Both the position numbers and the translations under genes were made by a program. This document shows, one piece after another, positions 21,201-31,944 of a DNA stretch of 64,000 bases (position 1 is its first letter; every line of letters starts with the position of its first letter). A model generated the notes under the pieces. That model did not search any database, was not told where the DNA came from, and was given only the letters and a program-made list of their open reading frames with translations. The stretch comes from Xenopus tropicalis. Lineage: Eukaryota; Chordata; Amphibia; Anura; Pipidae. Where the stretch lies: NCBI RefSeq assembly GCF_000004195.4, contig NC_030681.2, forward strand, positions 139,372,006-139,436,005, written 5' to 3'.

Positions 21201-22710
21201 TCCCCAAAAGCGTGAGGTCAGAGAATTTGTTAACCGTAACAAGGAGGTTTTCTCCGCTATGCCAGGGCGAACTAAAATAATTGAACATGACGTTATTACA
21301 GAATCGGGTAACAGGGTACATCTTAAACCATACAGAATACCAGAAGCTCGTAGAGAGGTTGTTAGTAGAGAGATAAAGAAAATGCTGGAGCTTGATGTGA
21401 TTGAAGAATCCCAAAGTGAATGGAGTAGTCCCATTGTCCTTGTCCCAAAACCCAATGGGGAAATAAGGTTCTGCAATGATTACCGCAAGGTAAATGCTAT
21501 ATCTAAATTTGATGCTTATCCCATGCCCAGGGTTGACGAACTGATAGAGCGGTTAGGCAAAGCAAGATACCTCACAACTATTGACCTGACAAAAGGTTAT
21601 TGGCAGGTGCCTCTTACAAAACAAGCAAGGGAAAAAACTGCATTTTCCACCCCAGATGGGCTGTTCCAATATAAGGTCCTACCTTTTGGGCTACATGGGG
21701 CCCCAGCAACTTTTCAAAGAATGATGGACCGAATTCTAAAGCCCCATGGTCGTTATGCTGCTGCCTACCTTGACGATATAGTCATTCATAGCACAGATTG
21801 GGAATCACACCTAGCAAAAGTTCAGGCTGTGGTGGACTCAATTAGAAATGCTGGTTTAACTGCCAATCCCGCAAAGTGTACTATTGGGCTTGAAGAGGCC
21901 AAATACTTGGGGTTCTCAATAGGAAGGGGACTAGTTAAACCACAAGTCACAAAGGTGGAATCTATTCAAAATTGGCCAAGGCCTTCCACCAAGAAACAAG
22001 TCAGGACATTTCTGGGCTTAACTAGCTACTACAGAAGGTTCATACCTGACTTTGCTACTATTGCCAGCCCTTTAACTGACCTTACTAAAGCAAAAGCCCC
22101 TGTAGTGGTACGGTGGTCAACAGAAGCTGAAGAAGCTTTTGTCAAATTAAAAGAAGCCCTCTGTGCCCATCCAGTTTTGGTGGCACCTGATTTTAGGAAG
22201 GGATTTATTGTGCAAACAGATGCCTCAGATGTCGGCTTAGGAGCTGTTCTGTCACAGGAGATTAATGGTGAGGAGCACCCAGTTTACTACTTGAGTAGGA
22301 AACTTAATTCCCAGGAGAGGAATTATTCAATTGTAGAAAAAGAATGTTTAGCCATAAAATGGGCTCTAGAATCCCTAAGATATTATCTCTTGGGTAGACA
22401 GTTCAGGCTCATTACAGACCATGCCCCGCTTACTTGGATGAGCCAAAACAAAGAGAAAAATGCAAGGGTTACTAGGTGGTTCCTGAGTTTGCAACCCTTC
22501 AGTTTCACTGTAGAACACAGGGCTGGAATTAAACAAGGCAATGCTGATGGGCTCTCAAGGTTATATTCCTTAATGTCCATGGTCGCTCACCCCTCTAGGG
22601 CAGAGCTGGGTGGGGGGATGTGTAATAAAATGGCTGGGTTAGTTGTAGATGGACGATATGTTTCTCCCAGGGTTTTGCATAGTTGGTACCCTGGAACATG
22701 GAATAATTAA
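18271..22710 (+). CDS. Gag-Pol polyprotein of a Gmr1-clade Ty3/gypsy retrotransposon
   Basis: A single intact frame of 1,479 codons from ATG 18271; it is open upstream to 18202, but that part overlaps the LTR and primer site. Domains (residues from this ATG): coiled-coil-rich Gag N-terminus 1-100; SCAN-like capsid C-terminal region about 183-266 (RFHSWSF...LARKWLQP...ALVERYIAAG); CCHC knuckle C313, C316, H321, C326; protease LLDSGS with D380; integrase zinc finger H609, H614, C644, C647; integrase catalytic D676, D735, E771 (D-x35-E); GPY/F-like module about 908-945; reverse transcriptase about 1031-1240 with D1105 and YLDD 1166-1169; RNase H with D1317, E1358, D1383. Integrase precedes reverse transcriptase, the known hallmark of Gmr1-like elements and the reverse of ordinary Ty3/gypsy order. 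The frame covers the PPT and runs 90 bp into the 3' LTR. No envelope is seen. All catalytic residues are present, so the copy may be functional; this is inferred. Confidence 0.95.
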   Translation: MEDVIKALIQSTAVQQETNRQAAQSVAALQQLVVQHGESVATLAKIQKESTETLVRQLAEVQAEAREEQQAAVQMVQQEIQALSEKVNANPVATQQANKLIRASHYLQKMAATDDVEAYLLAFERTAEREGWPAGEWASLLAPFLSGEPQKAYYDLEPAEASNYNKLKAEILARLGVTAAVRAQRFHSWSFVPDKAARSQMFDLIHLARKWLQPDINSAIHIVELLVMDRFLRALPASLRRWVSQSDPQNVDQLVALVERYIAAGELSNPPRAERFSGTKILSHTRSGKTGSKLKDDGEQLGTRRQFDNTVKCFKCFEYGHMSKDCPLNVEPMQCDMSYRGKPHSLLTRKAGSDVVSCYAGKPQWCTIKVNGKEVQALLDSGSMVTLVTRSLVPQSKINHAKQVGVVCVHGDRQDYPTAQVTLSTPSGSMDYQVGVVPQLAYEVVLGRDFPYFLNLWAFVTYKSQESLRGTNDLEYAFPFADVQSDEVLRSEVGCKAPTPLQVLVGDNTSSDTEPRTSDEPERELADLEVSPVNYKSAQWEDPTLLEPRRNVQVTNGVRNNPDGSLSYPYFEVSNDLLYRVEKRGDDIHKQLLVPQAFRNTVLRLAHSHVLGGHLGVEKTKERVLRRFYWPGVFAAISNYCSSCPDCQRTAPQKAYRSPLVPLPIIDVPFDRIAMDLVGPLIKSARGHQYILVVVDYATRYPEAIPLRNTTAKSIAKELMFMFSRVGIPREILTDQGTPFMSRVTKELCKLLQIKHLRTSVYHPQSDGLVERFNKTLKTMLRRVIDKDGKNWDFLLPYLMFAIREVPQSSTGFSPFELLYGRHPRGLLDTVKETWEHETTPHRSVIEHVAQMQDRIEAIIPIVREHMLKAQEAQRNSYNRNARLRVFQQGDRVLVLVPTVENKFLATWQGPYEVIERVGVVNYKIRQPGRRKPEQIYHVNLLKPWKDREVLMATQSPDSPIDMKEVPEVNIADTLSTPQKREVREFVNRNKEVFSAMPGRTKIIEHDVITESGNRVHLKPYRIPEARREVVSREIKKMLELDVIEESQSEWSSPIVLVPKPNGEIRFCNDYRKVNAISKFDAYPMPRVDELIERLGKARYLTTIDLTKGYWQVPLTKQAREKTAFSTPDGLFQYKVLPFGLHGAPATFQRMMDRILKPHGRYAAAYLDDIVIHSTDWESHLAKVQAVVDSIRNAGLTANPAKCTIGLEEAKYLGFSIGRGLVKPQVTKVESIQNWPRPSTKKQVRTFLGLTSYYRRFIPDFATIASPLTDLTKAKAPVVVRWSTEAEEAFVKLKEALCAHPVLVAPDFRKGFIVQTDASDVGLGAVLSQEINGEEHPVYYLSRKLNSQERNYSIVEKECLAIKWALESLRYYLLGRQFRLITDHAPLTWMSQNKEKNARVTRWFLSLQPFSFTVEHRAGIKQGNADGLSRLYSLMSMVAHPSRAELGGGMCNKMAGLVVDGRYVSPRVLHSWYPGTWNN
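22605..22620 (+). promoter_or_regulatory. Polypurine tract
   Basis: GCTGGGTGGGGGGATG abuts the 3' LTR start at 22621. A G-rich purine run at this place primes plus-strand DNA synthesis in LTR retrotransposons. It lies within the end of the polyprotein frame. Confidence 0.8.
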
Positions 22711-23131
22711 TCACAAACCCAGCCCTTTAATACAGACCTTAGCAGCAAGGTGATTGCTGCAGCTGAGAGCCTTTTAAAAAGACTCCAGTTGGGGGAGGGA
22801 GAGTCTCTTCCCCACTACACAGGTAGCAGGAGCTGCGCTGCATGGGAAAGGTACTTATGATTTCTGATTTTGTTTGCTTCTATTAAGTTGGAGTTGGAAA
22901 AGCCACCCAACTGTAGTTAGGCTGCCAATTGTATTTAGCCAGCGCTCTGGTGCAAGGGTTTATTTTCCTGTTTCTTATTTTGTGTTTGTTACTGAAGTTT
23001 TGTAACAAAATAAACTGCTGGCACTTGCCTTTAAGAGAGCAACCTCTGTGACTGCTATGTTTACCCTAAAAGACTGTGGGAAGCGGCCCTAAGACACTGA
23101 ACCAGATCCCCCTGTAGGTTCAAGTGTCACA
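22621..23131 (+). mobile_element. 3' LTR of Gmr1-type retrotransposon (511 bp)
   Basis: Same length and sequence as the 5' LTR except for one substitution near 22792. AATAAA lies at 23009-23014. It is followed by CAGC, the right target-site copy, at 23132-23135. The stop of the polyprotein frame falls inside it at 22708-22710. Confidence 0.92.
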
Positions 23132-23135
23132 CAGC

Positions 23136-24211
23136 CTATAGTCATCTAATGACAACTTGGTGGGTAGCAGATACATAAACAGCCCCGCCGTAGTTTGAAA
23201 CCTCCAATATATCCACCAAGTTCCATGTTTTTCAAGAAAACCTTTGAATCAAAGCAGTCAGATGTTCATTATATATCATACAGATGTAGGATTTATTACA
23301 CCTAATTCTTGGGACCTGGGGTTTTACGGATAAGTGACTTTTCAAAGCAAATTAGTCATAAATGTAGACTCGTTTAATAAGAAGTTATGGGAAAAGCCCT
23401 CTGGATAACAGGCTTACAGATAAGCGACTCCATTATTTTACTTTGGTGCCCCCCACATGGGACATACGGGAGAATCATTATTGTGTATTATATAAAGGTT
23501 TACTTTGAGATGCACCATCATCAATACTTTGGCAAAATCAGCAAATAAAATGCTTCTTCCTCTTCATGAATAATTCACTTGCAACCTCACTCATTTATTG
23601 TCTATATATATATATATGCAGGAGGTCCAAGGTAAAAACATTATTCAGAAATTACCACTCTCTCGTTTAAGTACACTGAAAAGGCATTATTTATAGAGTG
23701 CAGATGCAAGTTTATTATTTTCGAGCCTTTGGGCTGTTATTAATGATATGCTTTCTGAAAAGGAACATCTTAATGGAAAGTGCACTTCATAGCATAAAAT
23801 AATTGAGTCTACTTTCATTCCGCATTGATTTTCATATAATTTGCTTCAGAAGACTCCATAGAAGATCATAACATTTTCAGAGTGTCATTTTTTTCCCCTA
23901 ATTTCGAGTGCACAGTTACTAATAAATGGACTGTGCTGTTAGAATAAAAAACAACATTGCGGGAAACCAATATAACAAAGGTGTCAACCACAAAACTGTG
24001 TGTTTGTGTGTGTGTAATGATGGTTAAAATGATGCAAATATTTGCTCTTCCACATTTATAATGTATACTATTTTCTATAAGTAAAAGAAATAAAGCTATA
24101 TAAGCATCAACTAGCATTAGGCTGAATTTGCAGCCTGTGGAGTGTTTCATATAATAGCAATAGGTAGAATGAAGGATAAAACATAAGGGAATCAAATTAA
24201 CAAAAATAATA
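23136..24211. other. Unique interval with one degenerate MITE
   Basis: At about 23300-23440, GGACCTGGGGTTTTACGGATAAG and TCTGGATAACAGGCTTACAGATAAG are eroded ends of the CAGGTATGGGA family. The remainder (23450-24210) is AT-rich single-copy-looking DNA with no coding potential. Confidence 0.4.
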
Positions 24212-25157
24212 CAGGTATAGGATCCCTTATCCGGAAACCCATTATCCAGAAAGATCCGAATTACAGAAAGGCCATCTCCCATAGACTCAATTCTAAGCAA
24301 AAAATTCTAATTTTTAAAAATTATTCCCTTTTCTCTGTAATTATAAAACAGTACCTGTACTTGATCCCAACTAAGATATAATTACCCCTTATTGGGGGCA
24401 GAACAGCCCTATTGGGTTTATTTAATGGTTAAATGATTCCCTTTTCTCTGTAATAATAAAACAGTACCTGTACTTGATCCCAACTAAGATATAATTACCC
24501 CTTATTGGGGGCAGAACAGCCCTATTGGGTTTATTTAATGGTTAAATGATTCCCTTTTCTCTGTAATAATAAAACAGTACCTGTACTTGATCCCAACTAA
24601 GAAATAATTACCCCTTATTGGGGGCAGAACAGCCCTATTGGGTTTATTTCATGGTTAAATGATTCCCTTTTCTCTGTAATAATAAAACAGAACCTGTACT
24701 TGATCCCAACTAAGATATAATTACCCCTTATTGGGGGCAGAACAGCCCTATTGGGTTTATTTCATGGTTAAATGATTCCTTTTTCTCTGTAATAATAAAA
24801 CAGTACCTGTACTTGATCCCAACTAAGATATAATTACCCCTTATTGGGGGCAGAACAGCCCTATTGGGTTTATTTCATGGTTAAATGATTCCCTTTTCTC
24901 TGTAATAATAAAACAGTACCTGTACTTGATCCCAACTAAGATATAATTACCCCTTATTGGGGGCAGAACAATCCTATTGGGTTTATTTCATGGTTAAATG
25001 ATTCCCTTTTCTCTGTAATAATAAAACAGTACCTGTACTTGATCCCAACTAAGATATAATTACCCCTTATTGGGGGCAGAACAGCCCTATTGGGTTTATT
25101 TCATGGTTAAATGATTCCATTTTCTCTGTAATAATAAAACAGTACCTGTTTTATTTA
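24212..25157 (-). mobile_element. CAGGTATGGGA-family MITE with about 7-unit 113-bp array (array 2)
   Basis: The left terminus CAGGTATAGGATCCCTTATC at 24212 is followed by ATTATCCAGAAAGATCCGAA and then about seven tandem units. GCAGAACAG-type marks recur at about 24398, 24511, 24624, 24738, 24850, 24964 and 25076. Orientation is opposite to arrays 1 and 5. The right terminus is missing: the array stops within a unit at about 25150 and runs into unrelated DNA (CTTTATTTCGTGGAATTCCC). Confidence 0.85.
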
Positions 25158-26234
25158 TTTTCCTTTATTTCGTGGAATTCCCCAGGGGTGTACTTCTCAG
25201 TGCGCACTATGTGGAGGCAATGCATGTAAATCCCAGTCCATAGTATCTTTCATGCAAAGAGGGGTCAGGTCTACTGGATTACAAATAAGATCCAATTCTA
25301 CAGGAATGCGGTAAGAAAAGGGTTACACTAATACAGAAATTAGCAGAACAAAACAAGAAGTAAATAATTACTCATTCAACTTAATATGTTTATTACATAC
25401 AATACTGGGTTTTATAGACAAATGTAAAATGTCAGTAAATACGTAACCAGCAAGAGGACAGCGCAAATGCAATAAAAGCCTGGAACGTCTGCAGACTGCT
25501 CATTGGCATTACGTTTCTCCCCAGTGTCAGTTACAGTTCCAAACCTGATTACACCATACTTTTCATATTTCATCTTTGTTTCCTTAGCATTTTTGAAAGT
25601 ATATTATGCCACTAATTATTCTCTCAGGGAGCTTACATTCCTTTTTGTGCACTTCACATTAAAGCAAATCAAAAATATATTTCTATATGCTTCCTTCATA
25701 TTCTAAGCCTGAGCAAAGGGAGCTGTTGGATAAATTGGTGTAGTATTTCCATGCCAGCTGTACAGCATACCACTTATCCATAAAGGTTTGTAGTATTAAC
25801 AACAAAGAGATGTAAACAATCTTAGAAAGTGTGATTTTACACAGGTCAGTTAGCCAATAAACAGTATCAGCTCAATGAGGAAAAATGTACAAATGAATTT
25901 TTTCCTTTATTGCACAAGTGGGGTAAGTGGGGCTATGAGCTACCAGGGGGATTTACTCTCTTGAAAATTAGAACTGATCCATGGATATCCTCTGTTTTAT
26001 ATCTTTAAATGAACTAGTACTTGTAGCACCAGTGATAGCAGGGATGGACTGGCCCATAGGAATATCAAGGGAGATCCAGGTGGACCCCACCATCCTGGGC
26101 TAATTGAGGGGGGGCTGGTTGTCTGCTGTGTAAGGCTGTGAAGTTCATGGGGTTTAGGAGTCAGGCAGGTTTTTAAAGCTACCTGTGTTGGGGGAAGGTT
26201 TGCTAATTTCGTTAGTTGGTGACGACCACCTGTA
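25158..26234. other. Unique interval, no gene
   Basis: AT-rich DNA. GGATGGACTGGCCCATAGG at about 26042 is the edge of a small frog repeat also seen at about 46207 (ATCGGACTGGCCCACTGGGA). No coding exon is supported. Confidence 0.4.
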
Positions 26235-26287
26235 ATTTGGACCTTTCTGGTAACGGGTTTCCTGATAACGGATCCTATACCTGTATT
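26235..26287. mobile_element. Terminal fragment of the CAGGTATGGGA family
   Basis: GGACCTTTCTGGTAACGGG, TTCCTGATAACGGATCC and TATACCTGTATT match the right terminus of the array-bearing elements. No array is attached. Confidence 0.6.
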
Positions 26288-27020
26288 AAGTATCATTAAA
26301 GTTCTATTTCGGTGTTTGTATAGAGTAAGCAAATAGGCGCAAGTACTATTGAATGACATTTTCTGGGGCGTTTCTGTGTCAATATATACTCCATAGCAAT
26401 GGGCCTTGCAATCATAAACAGGCAATTTTATTCCAAAGTTGTGATATGAGGAGAGAATAACATTTATAATAACTATTAATGTCTATATAACAGTTATACA
26501 GGCATTATACACTGGTGCTTAAGGTGAGCCCTGCACATAGTGTGTATGTTAGACTTTTTTTTTCCAAATAATTTTTTAATATTTTTTATTTTTTACACTA
26601 AACAATGCAGAACAGTGACATTGAAAGAACTTTTACAAAGTTTACATTTGTAAATAGCAGCTAATTACATTTCCCTCTTATATAATTATAATAAGTATAA
26701 TTTGACCCAATTCTGTAAACCAGAGATCCACAGTAAGTGGGGGAGTAAAGGGTCCCCTTATAAAGAGGTCATTAACTCTCTGTAGACTAAAGTCTCTTAT
26801 TCCAGTGAGAAAACAATGATCCACAGATTATCAGTATAAGCCCTATTTATTTGACTGACCATAGATGTATATTGGACATTTGAAAAGGTTGCAAAGCTGA
26901 CCACACACAGGGTGACTTAAACTGCCAATGTAAGCTGGCCATACATGTACCAATCACAAAGTTACATGAGATTATTGGTAGATGTATGGTACCCCTCTGC
27001 TGCCGACTGATATCCATGTA
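26288..27020. other. Unique AT-rich interval, no gene
   Basis: It contains a T-rich stretch at 26549-26600. The segment at about 26935-26990 (TAAGCTGGCCATACATGTAC) resembles the GGCCATACAC-ended element at 38964-39308 but is incomplete. Confidence 0.4.
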
Positions 27021-28118
27021 CAGATATGGGATTGGTTATCCAAGCTACAAATTATGGGAAGGCCACCTCCCATAGATTCTATTTAATAAAACAATTCTAA
27101 TTTTTAAAAATGATTTCCTTTTTCTCTGTAATAATAAAACAGTACCTGTACTTGATCCCAACTAAGATATACTTACCCCTTATTGGGGGCAGAACAGCCC
27201 TATTGGGTTTATTTAATGGTTAAAGGATTCCCTTTTCTCTGTAATAATAAAACAGCACCTGTACTTGATCCCAACTAAGATATAATTACCCCTTATTGGG
27301 GGCAGAACAGCCCTATTGGGTTTATTTAATGGTTAAATGATTCCCTTTTCTCTGTAATAATAAAACAGTACCTGTACTTGATCCCAACTAAGATATAATT
27401 ACCCCTTATTGGGGGCAGAACAGCCCTATTGGGTTTATTTAATGGTTAAATGATTCCCTTTTCTCTGTAATAATAAAACAGTACCTGTACTTGATCCCAA
27501 CTAAGATATAATTACCCCTTATTGGGGCAGAACAGCCCTATTGGGTTTATTTCATGGTTAAATGATTCCCTTTTCTCTGTAATAATAAAACAGTACCTGT
27601 ACTTGATCCCAACTAAGATATAATTACCCCTTATTGGGGCAGAATAGCCCTATTGGGTTTATTTCATGGTTAAATGATTCCCTTTTCTCTGTAATAATAA
27701 AACAGTACCTGTACTTGATCCCAACTAAGGTATAATTACCCCTTATTGGGGCAGAATAGTCCTATTGGGTTTATTTCATGGTTAAATGATTCCCTTTTCT
27801 CTGTAATAATAAAACAGTACCTGTACTTGATCCCAACTAAGATATAATTACCCCTTATTGGGGCAGAATAGCCCTATTGGGTTTATTTCATGGTTAAATG
27901 ATTCCCTTTTCTCTGTAATAATAAAACAGTACCTGTACTTGATCCCAACTAAGGTATATTTAATCATTATTACAGATAAAACAGTCCTATTGGGGTTAAT
28001 TTATGTTTAAATTATATACAGTATATAGACTTAAGGTATGAAGATCCAAAGTATGGAAAGATGACCTTTCCAGAAAACCCCAGGTCCTAAGCATTCTGGA
28101 TAACAGATTCCATACCTG
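27021..28118 (-). mobile_element. CAGGTATGGGA-family MITE, both ends present, about 7-unit array (array 3)
   Basis: It starts CAGATATGGGATTGGTTATC and ends TAACAGATTCCATACCTG at 28118. Flanking bases are TA on both sides (…GTA and TAC…), suggesting a TA target. Between the ends, about seven 112-113-bp units recur (CAGAACAG/CAGAATAG marks at about 27190, 27303, 27416, 27529, 27641, 27753, 27865), followed by a decayed eighth unit. Later units share CTTATTGGGGCAGAATAG, so local homogenisation is visible. Non-coding. Confidence 0.87.
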
Positions 28119-29643
28119 TACTATGAATGTTGGTTGATTTGGAGATCAAGTAGGTAAAAAATGTAATTTGCCAAGGCGCCATGTCGGCCAGTTCATGGAT
28201 CGCTGGCAGAGGAGGAAGTGAAGAAGAGCTGCACTTCTACATTGTTGATGTTCCGAACATTTGTGGAAAAGATCTGCCCAAAAGAAAGGAAGCCATAACA
28301 TGTCTGATCCATCATATGCTTTCCATCTGTTTGGCCTGTGGGTCAATGAGGGGAATAGCAGAAGCAGTTGGCCTGTATATGGCTGCCTTTAGCCTTTCCA
28401 AAGTGTCTTTCAAAACAATATCTAGTTGAAAATGAGTCACATATCTGTTGGCTAAGTTATCCCATTCCATGAGTGCCACATTGGCTGGCTGATGTCGTCA
28501 TCTCCCAAAAGGTCTGTACAGGCCTGAATTTTGACTCATCCTATCAGAGCAAAGGATTAGTTCAACATGACTTGACCCAGTAGGTGGCCCAGTCGAGTGA
28601 GGTCGCCAAATGAGCAGATTTTTGCATTAATGCCTTACATAAGGGAAATAATATTTATAAATGTACAGAAGCAAAATCCTAAGAGAAAGAAGCATCACAT
28701 TGCTCAGCAACACGGCGCTTTTAGCTCAGAGTCTTACGGGTTTTGCTGCACCTAAATCTGCAAAATAATTGGCCTTTTAGTACAAAGGTGTTTTGTTTCC
28801 CCTAATGCCAAGAGATAAACAGGAATAGCTGGTAATAAGGTTTGTTCACAGAGACAAAAGATTAGGCCCTGCTGTAAGGCGTCACTTCATTCCTACTGAA
28901 ATCCTGGCAATACAATAAAAGCAGCGCTTATGATACGGCGAGCCATTTCAGAAGAAAAATAATATGGAAATAACCATTTAGTCTGTGCTAGAAGCCATGA
29001 CATATTTCAACCCCGCTTTCATAAAATGGGATAATCCATGTATTCTCTTTATTTTCATTGTCTTTATCCCATAACTGCTTTTTTTCACGGCACTCAACAT
29101 CCAGATTACTTTCTGATGACACTATAACCATATCTTCCCCAGAATAGAAAATTGTGAGCGGGAAAAAAAGGGGAAATAAATGCACAATGTAATGGAGCGC
29201 TAATGCCGACTTCATGTTCCTTTTTGAAGAATATCTGACATCCATAGGGGTTTTATTAACTAGATGAATTTCTTCAATTACCTGATAAGTATCGGCTCCC
29301 TTGTGAAGGCTAAGGCTTAAGGCTGTCCGACAATTCATTTAACAAGATTCACTTTTTTGTTTGCGGATACTGATTAGCCAGCGAATCTGGGAACATGAAG
29401 ACCAGAATAGGTCATGTCAGTTCAATTACATTATATTTCCAGGGCAAAACAGATTTTCAACAATTTGAAACAAATCCAATCCATTGTTTTATGTTGTACC
29501 CTTTAGTCGTAACCCACGATTATAAAGGTGGCAGTTCCTAAAATTAACAATAAACAGTCATGAAATTCCCCAAGGTTAACACAGGGGTCCAGGAGGAGTT
29601 GCCATCTTTCCTAAAGTAAAATAGTAAAGGAGTGTGTTAATGT
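28119..29643. other. Unique interval, no confident gene
   Basis: An 82-codon open frame at 28181-28429 (plus) looks fairly protein-like in composition but matches no family I know and has no splice or promoter context. The segment at 28640-29340 is AT-rich single-copy-looking DNA with no transposon ends. Confidence 0.4.
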
Positions 29644-30114
29644 TTAAAGGTGAAGGAAAGCTACTGAGGCATTTTATTGCCAATAGACTAGTATTGCACA
29701 ATAGTGCAAGCTGGAACGCTATATTTATTCTGCAGAAAGCTTTACCATACCTGAGTAAACAGCCCTATAGTTCCCTCTGTTTGTTTAAGATAGCAGCTGC
29801 CATTTTAGCTTTGTCTGACTTACTCACTTACAGGCAGCAGTGTGCAGGTGGGGTACAGCTCTTAGCTCAGATTACAGCAGAGAGGGGAGGGGGAGAGAGC
29901 AGAAGGACGTGGGAAAGAGAAGCCAACTAAGCAGGATTTTGAAAGGATTTTTCCGAGAGAAGGAAGTCTGACACAGAAGATCATGTATGCAGAATAGAAG
30001 GAAAGAAATTTGGTGTTTATCTTCACTGAGGAAGCAGTTCTGTAAATGTTTAGACTGTATTTACATAGACCTTTCTAATAAAGCTGACTTAGTTTTTACC
30101 TTTCCTTCTCCTTT
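29644..30114 (+). mobile_element. T2/Kolobok-like MITE
   Basis: TTAAAGGTGAAGGAAAG at the left and CTTTCCTTCTCCTTT at the right form inverted ends. The right TTAA is lost because a second T2-type element adjoins directly. No coding capacity. Confidence 0.7.
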
Positions 30115-30466
30115 CAGTAAACTTTTAGTACATTATAGAATGGCCAATTCTAAGCAACTTTTCAATTAGTTCACAATGTTTATTTTTTATATTTGCTTTA
30201 TTCTGACTCTTTCCAACTTTCCGATTGCAGTCACTGACCCGAGCACCCAAAAGATGATTGCTTACTTTTTATTACTTATGTTATTACTTATTTTTCTATT
30301 TAGGTTGTCTCCTATTCACATACCAGGCTCAAAACCACACCCTGGTTGCTGAACAAAATGTGAAATAATTAAAAATAAAAACCCAAATAAATAAAAATGA
30401 AGGCCAATTTCAAATTGTCTCTCTACATCATACTAAAATGAACGCAAAGGTGAACAACCTCTTTAA
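30115..30466 (+). mobile_element. T2-like MITE, left end missing
   Basis: GGCCAATTCTAAGCAACTTTT near the left and ACATCATACTAAAATGAACG with AACAACCTCTTTAA at the right are parts of a common frog T2-type element. The terminal TTAAAGGGG segment expected at the left is absent at the junction with the preceding element. A related right end lies at 63765-63849. Confidence 0.65.
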
Positions 30467-30542
30467 GAAAGTTGGGCAGGGCAGTGAGGGGCAGGGCTAT
30501 AATGCTAAAGGGTATTGCATGCACGTGAGCCCTATTCTCTAT

Positions 30543-31055
30543 TAGAGATGTAGCGAACTGTTCGCCGGCGAACGAATTCGCGCGAACATCGGGTGTTCGC
30601 GAACGCGCAAGTTCGCGAACTTTCCGCGTATGTTCGCGTTTTTTCTCTGCGTCTTTTCTCAGCCTAAAAAACGCCGCACAACCACACATGGCGTTTTTCA
30701 GCCTAGTACTGGTGTAAGCAAATCCCATTTCCATGGTGCCAATAGCGCGAAATACCAAAAAACGCCGCGTATTTCCGCTAGGTCTGCCCGTTTTTACGCA
30801 ATGCTTTTTCAACAAAGTATTTTTTAGAGAAATTTTTGCCCTTGATCCCACTCCTGCATGCCCCTGTCCAGGTCGTGGCACCCTTTAAACAAATTTAAAA
30901 TCAGTTTTCTGGCCAGAAATGGCTTTTCTAGGTTTTAAAGTTCGCCTTCCCATTGAAGTCTATGGGGTTCGCAAAGTTCGCGAATATTGGCGCTTTTTGG
31001 CGTAAGTTCGCGAACGTGTTCACGAACTTTTTTTTTTAGGTTCGCTACATCCCTA
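30543..31055 (+). mobile_element. hAT-type MITE (TAGRGATGTAGCGAAC family) with Harbinger-derived interior
   Basis: TAGAGATGTAGCGAACTG at the left and GGTTCGCTACATCCCTA at the right; flanks TTCTCTAT and TTCTCTAG (7 of 8). The segment at about 30645-30800 (CAGCCTAGTACTGG, AAATCCCATTTCCATGG, AACGCCGCGTATTTCC) matches the reverse complement of the Harbinger-type element at 63097-63492. The right part (30810-30960) is shared with the copies at 8730 and 52676. Confidence 0.85.
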
Positions 31056-31404
31056 TTCTCTAGGTGCTGCGGCGGCTGACACAGGCCATTGTAGCAATGC
31101 TGAAGTAACCACCTGATTTGGAGGTGACTGTAGCTCCGGGGTACCCTGAGTCAATAGGCACAATTGCGCTCAATCTGTAACAAGCGGCAGAATTGCAAGG
31201 GGCTCCTTTTGGTGCAAGAACCTTTCACGAAATGGGATTTTTTGTGCAACTGAGTGCAGGGAAATTTGCATGACCGCGAGCCACTGTGCTTGTAAATGAC
31301 AGCTAAGGTGGGGCTTTAATAGACTCAGATTAAAGATGACCAATTACAGCAAGGCTCTTTATAACCATAATGCAATGAACAGAAAGAATCAAGACTTAAC
31401 TCAA
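31056..31404. other. Unique interval, no gene
   Basis: No element ends or coding potential seen. Confidence 0.35.
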
Positions 31405-31480
31405 AGGAAAAATCCGCCAATGGCAAAACGGAGAAATTCACCGCAAATCCATGCCTGCTGAATTATTTCGCCCATCACTA
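31405..31480 (-). mobile_element. hAT-type MITE terminal fragment
   Basis: CCGCCAATGGCAAAACGG, ATTCACCGCAAATCCATGCC and ATTTCGCCCATCACTA are one end of the TAGTGATGAGC family in reverse orientation; the rest is missing. Confidence 0.65.
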
Positions 31481-31606
31481 CTCAACAGCTTTTAGATGGT
31501 GTATTTTTGCTTTCAGATTTGTTGTCGCGATTTTGATGCATAATAAAGTGCAAAAAATTTTCCCCCCAAAATTCTTATTTTTGCACAAAAAAATATGAAT
31601 CATGAC

Positions 31607-31875
31607 TTGTTATGAGCACATTTTTCGCCAGGCATAGATTTGCAGCAAATGTCCGTATTTCGCCATTGGCAAATTGTTTTGCAAAACTTCAGTGAAAATT
31701 CTCAACGAAAAAATTTGTTTGGACACACATGTCAAAATGGGCTTGGTCACGGAAAAAAATAGGTGTGGTCAAGGCAAAAAAAGACATGCAACCAAAAATT
31801 TGTGCGACATGTGGATTTCTTGTTGTTTCGCAAATTTTTCAGCGAAGCAAAACAGAACAGATTTGCTCATCACTA
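31607..31875 (+). mobile_element. hAT-type MITE (TAGTGATGAGC family) with exact 8-bp TSD
   Basis: The left end is degenerate (TTGTTATGAGCAC) but the right end is good (ATTTGCTCATCACTA). The exact duplication ATCATGAC (31599-31606 and 31876-31883) fixes the limits. Non-coding. Confidence 0.8.
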
Positions 31876-31944
31876 ATCATGACCATTAGTAAATGCCCCC
31901 CTTAATGTGTGTAGATCTCTTATCCAGAAAACCCCAGATCAAGA

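Noticed and set aside
28181..28429. An 82-codon frame as a host exon
   Set aside because: No family similarity that I recognise, no convincing splice sites, and it lies in repeat-rich DNA.
30423..30881. A 152-codon minus-strand frame
   Set aside because: It crosses the boundary between unique DNA and a hAT miniature element, so it is a chance frame.
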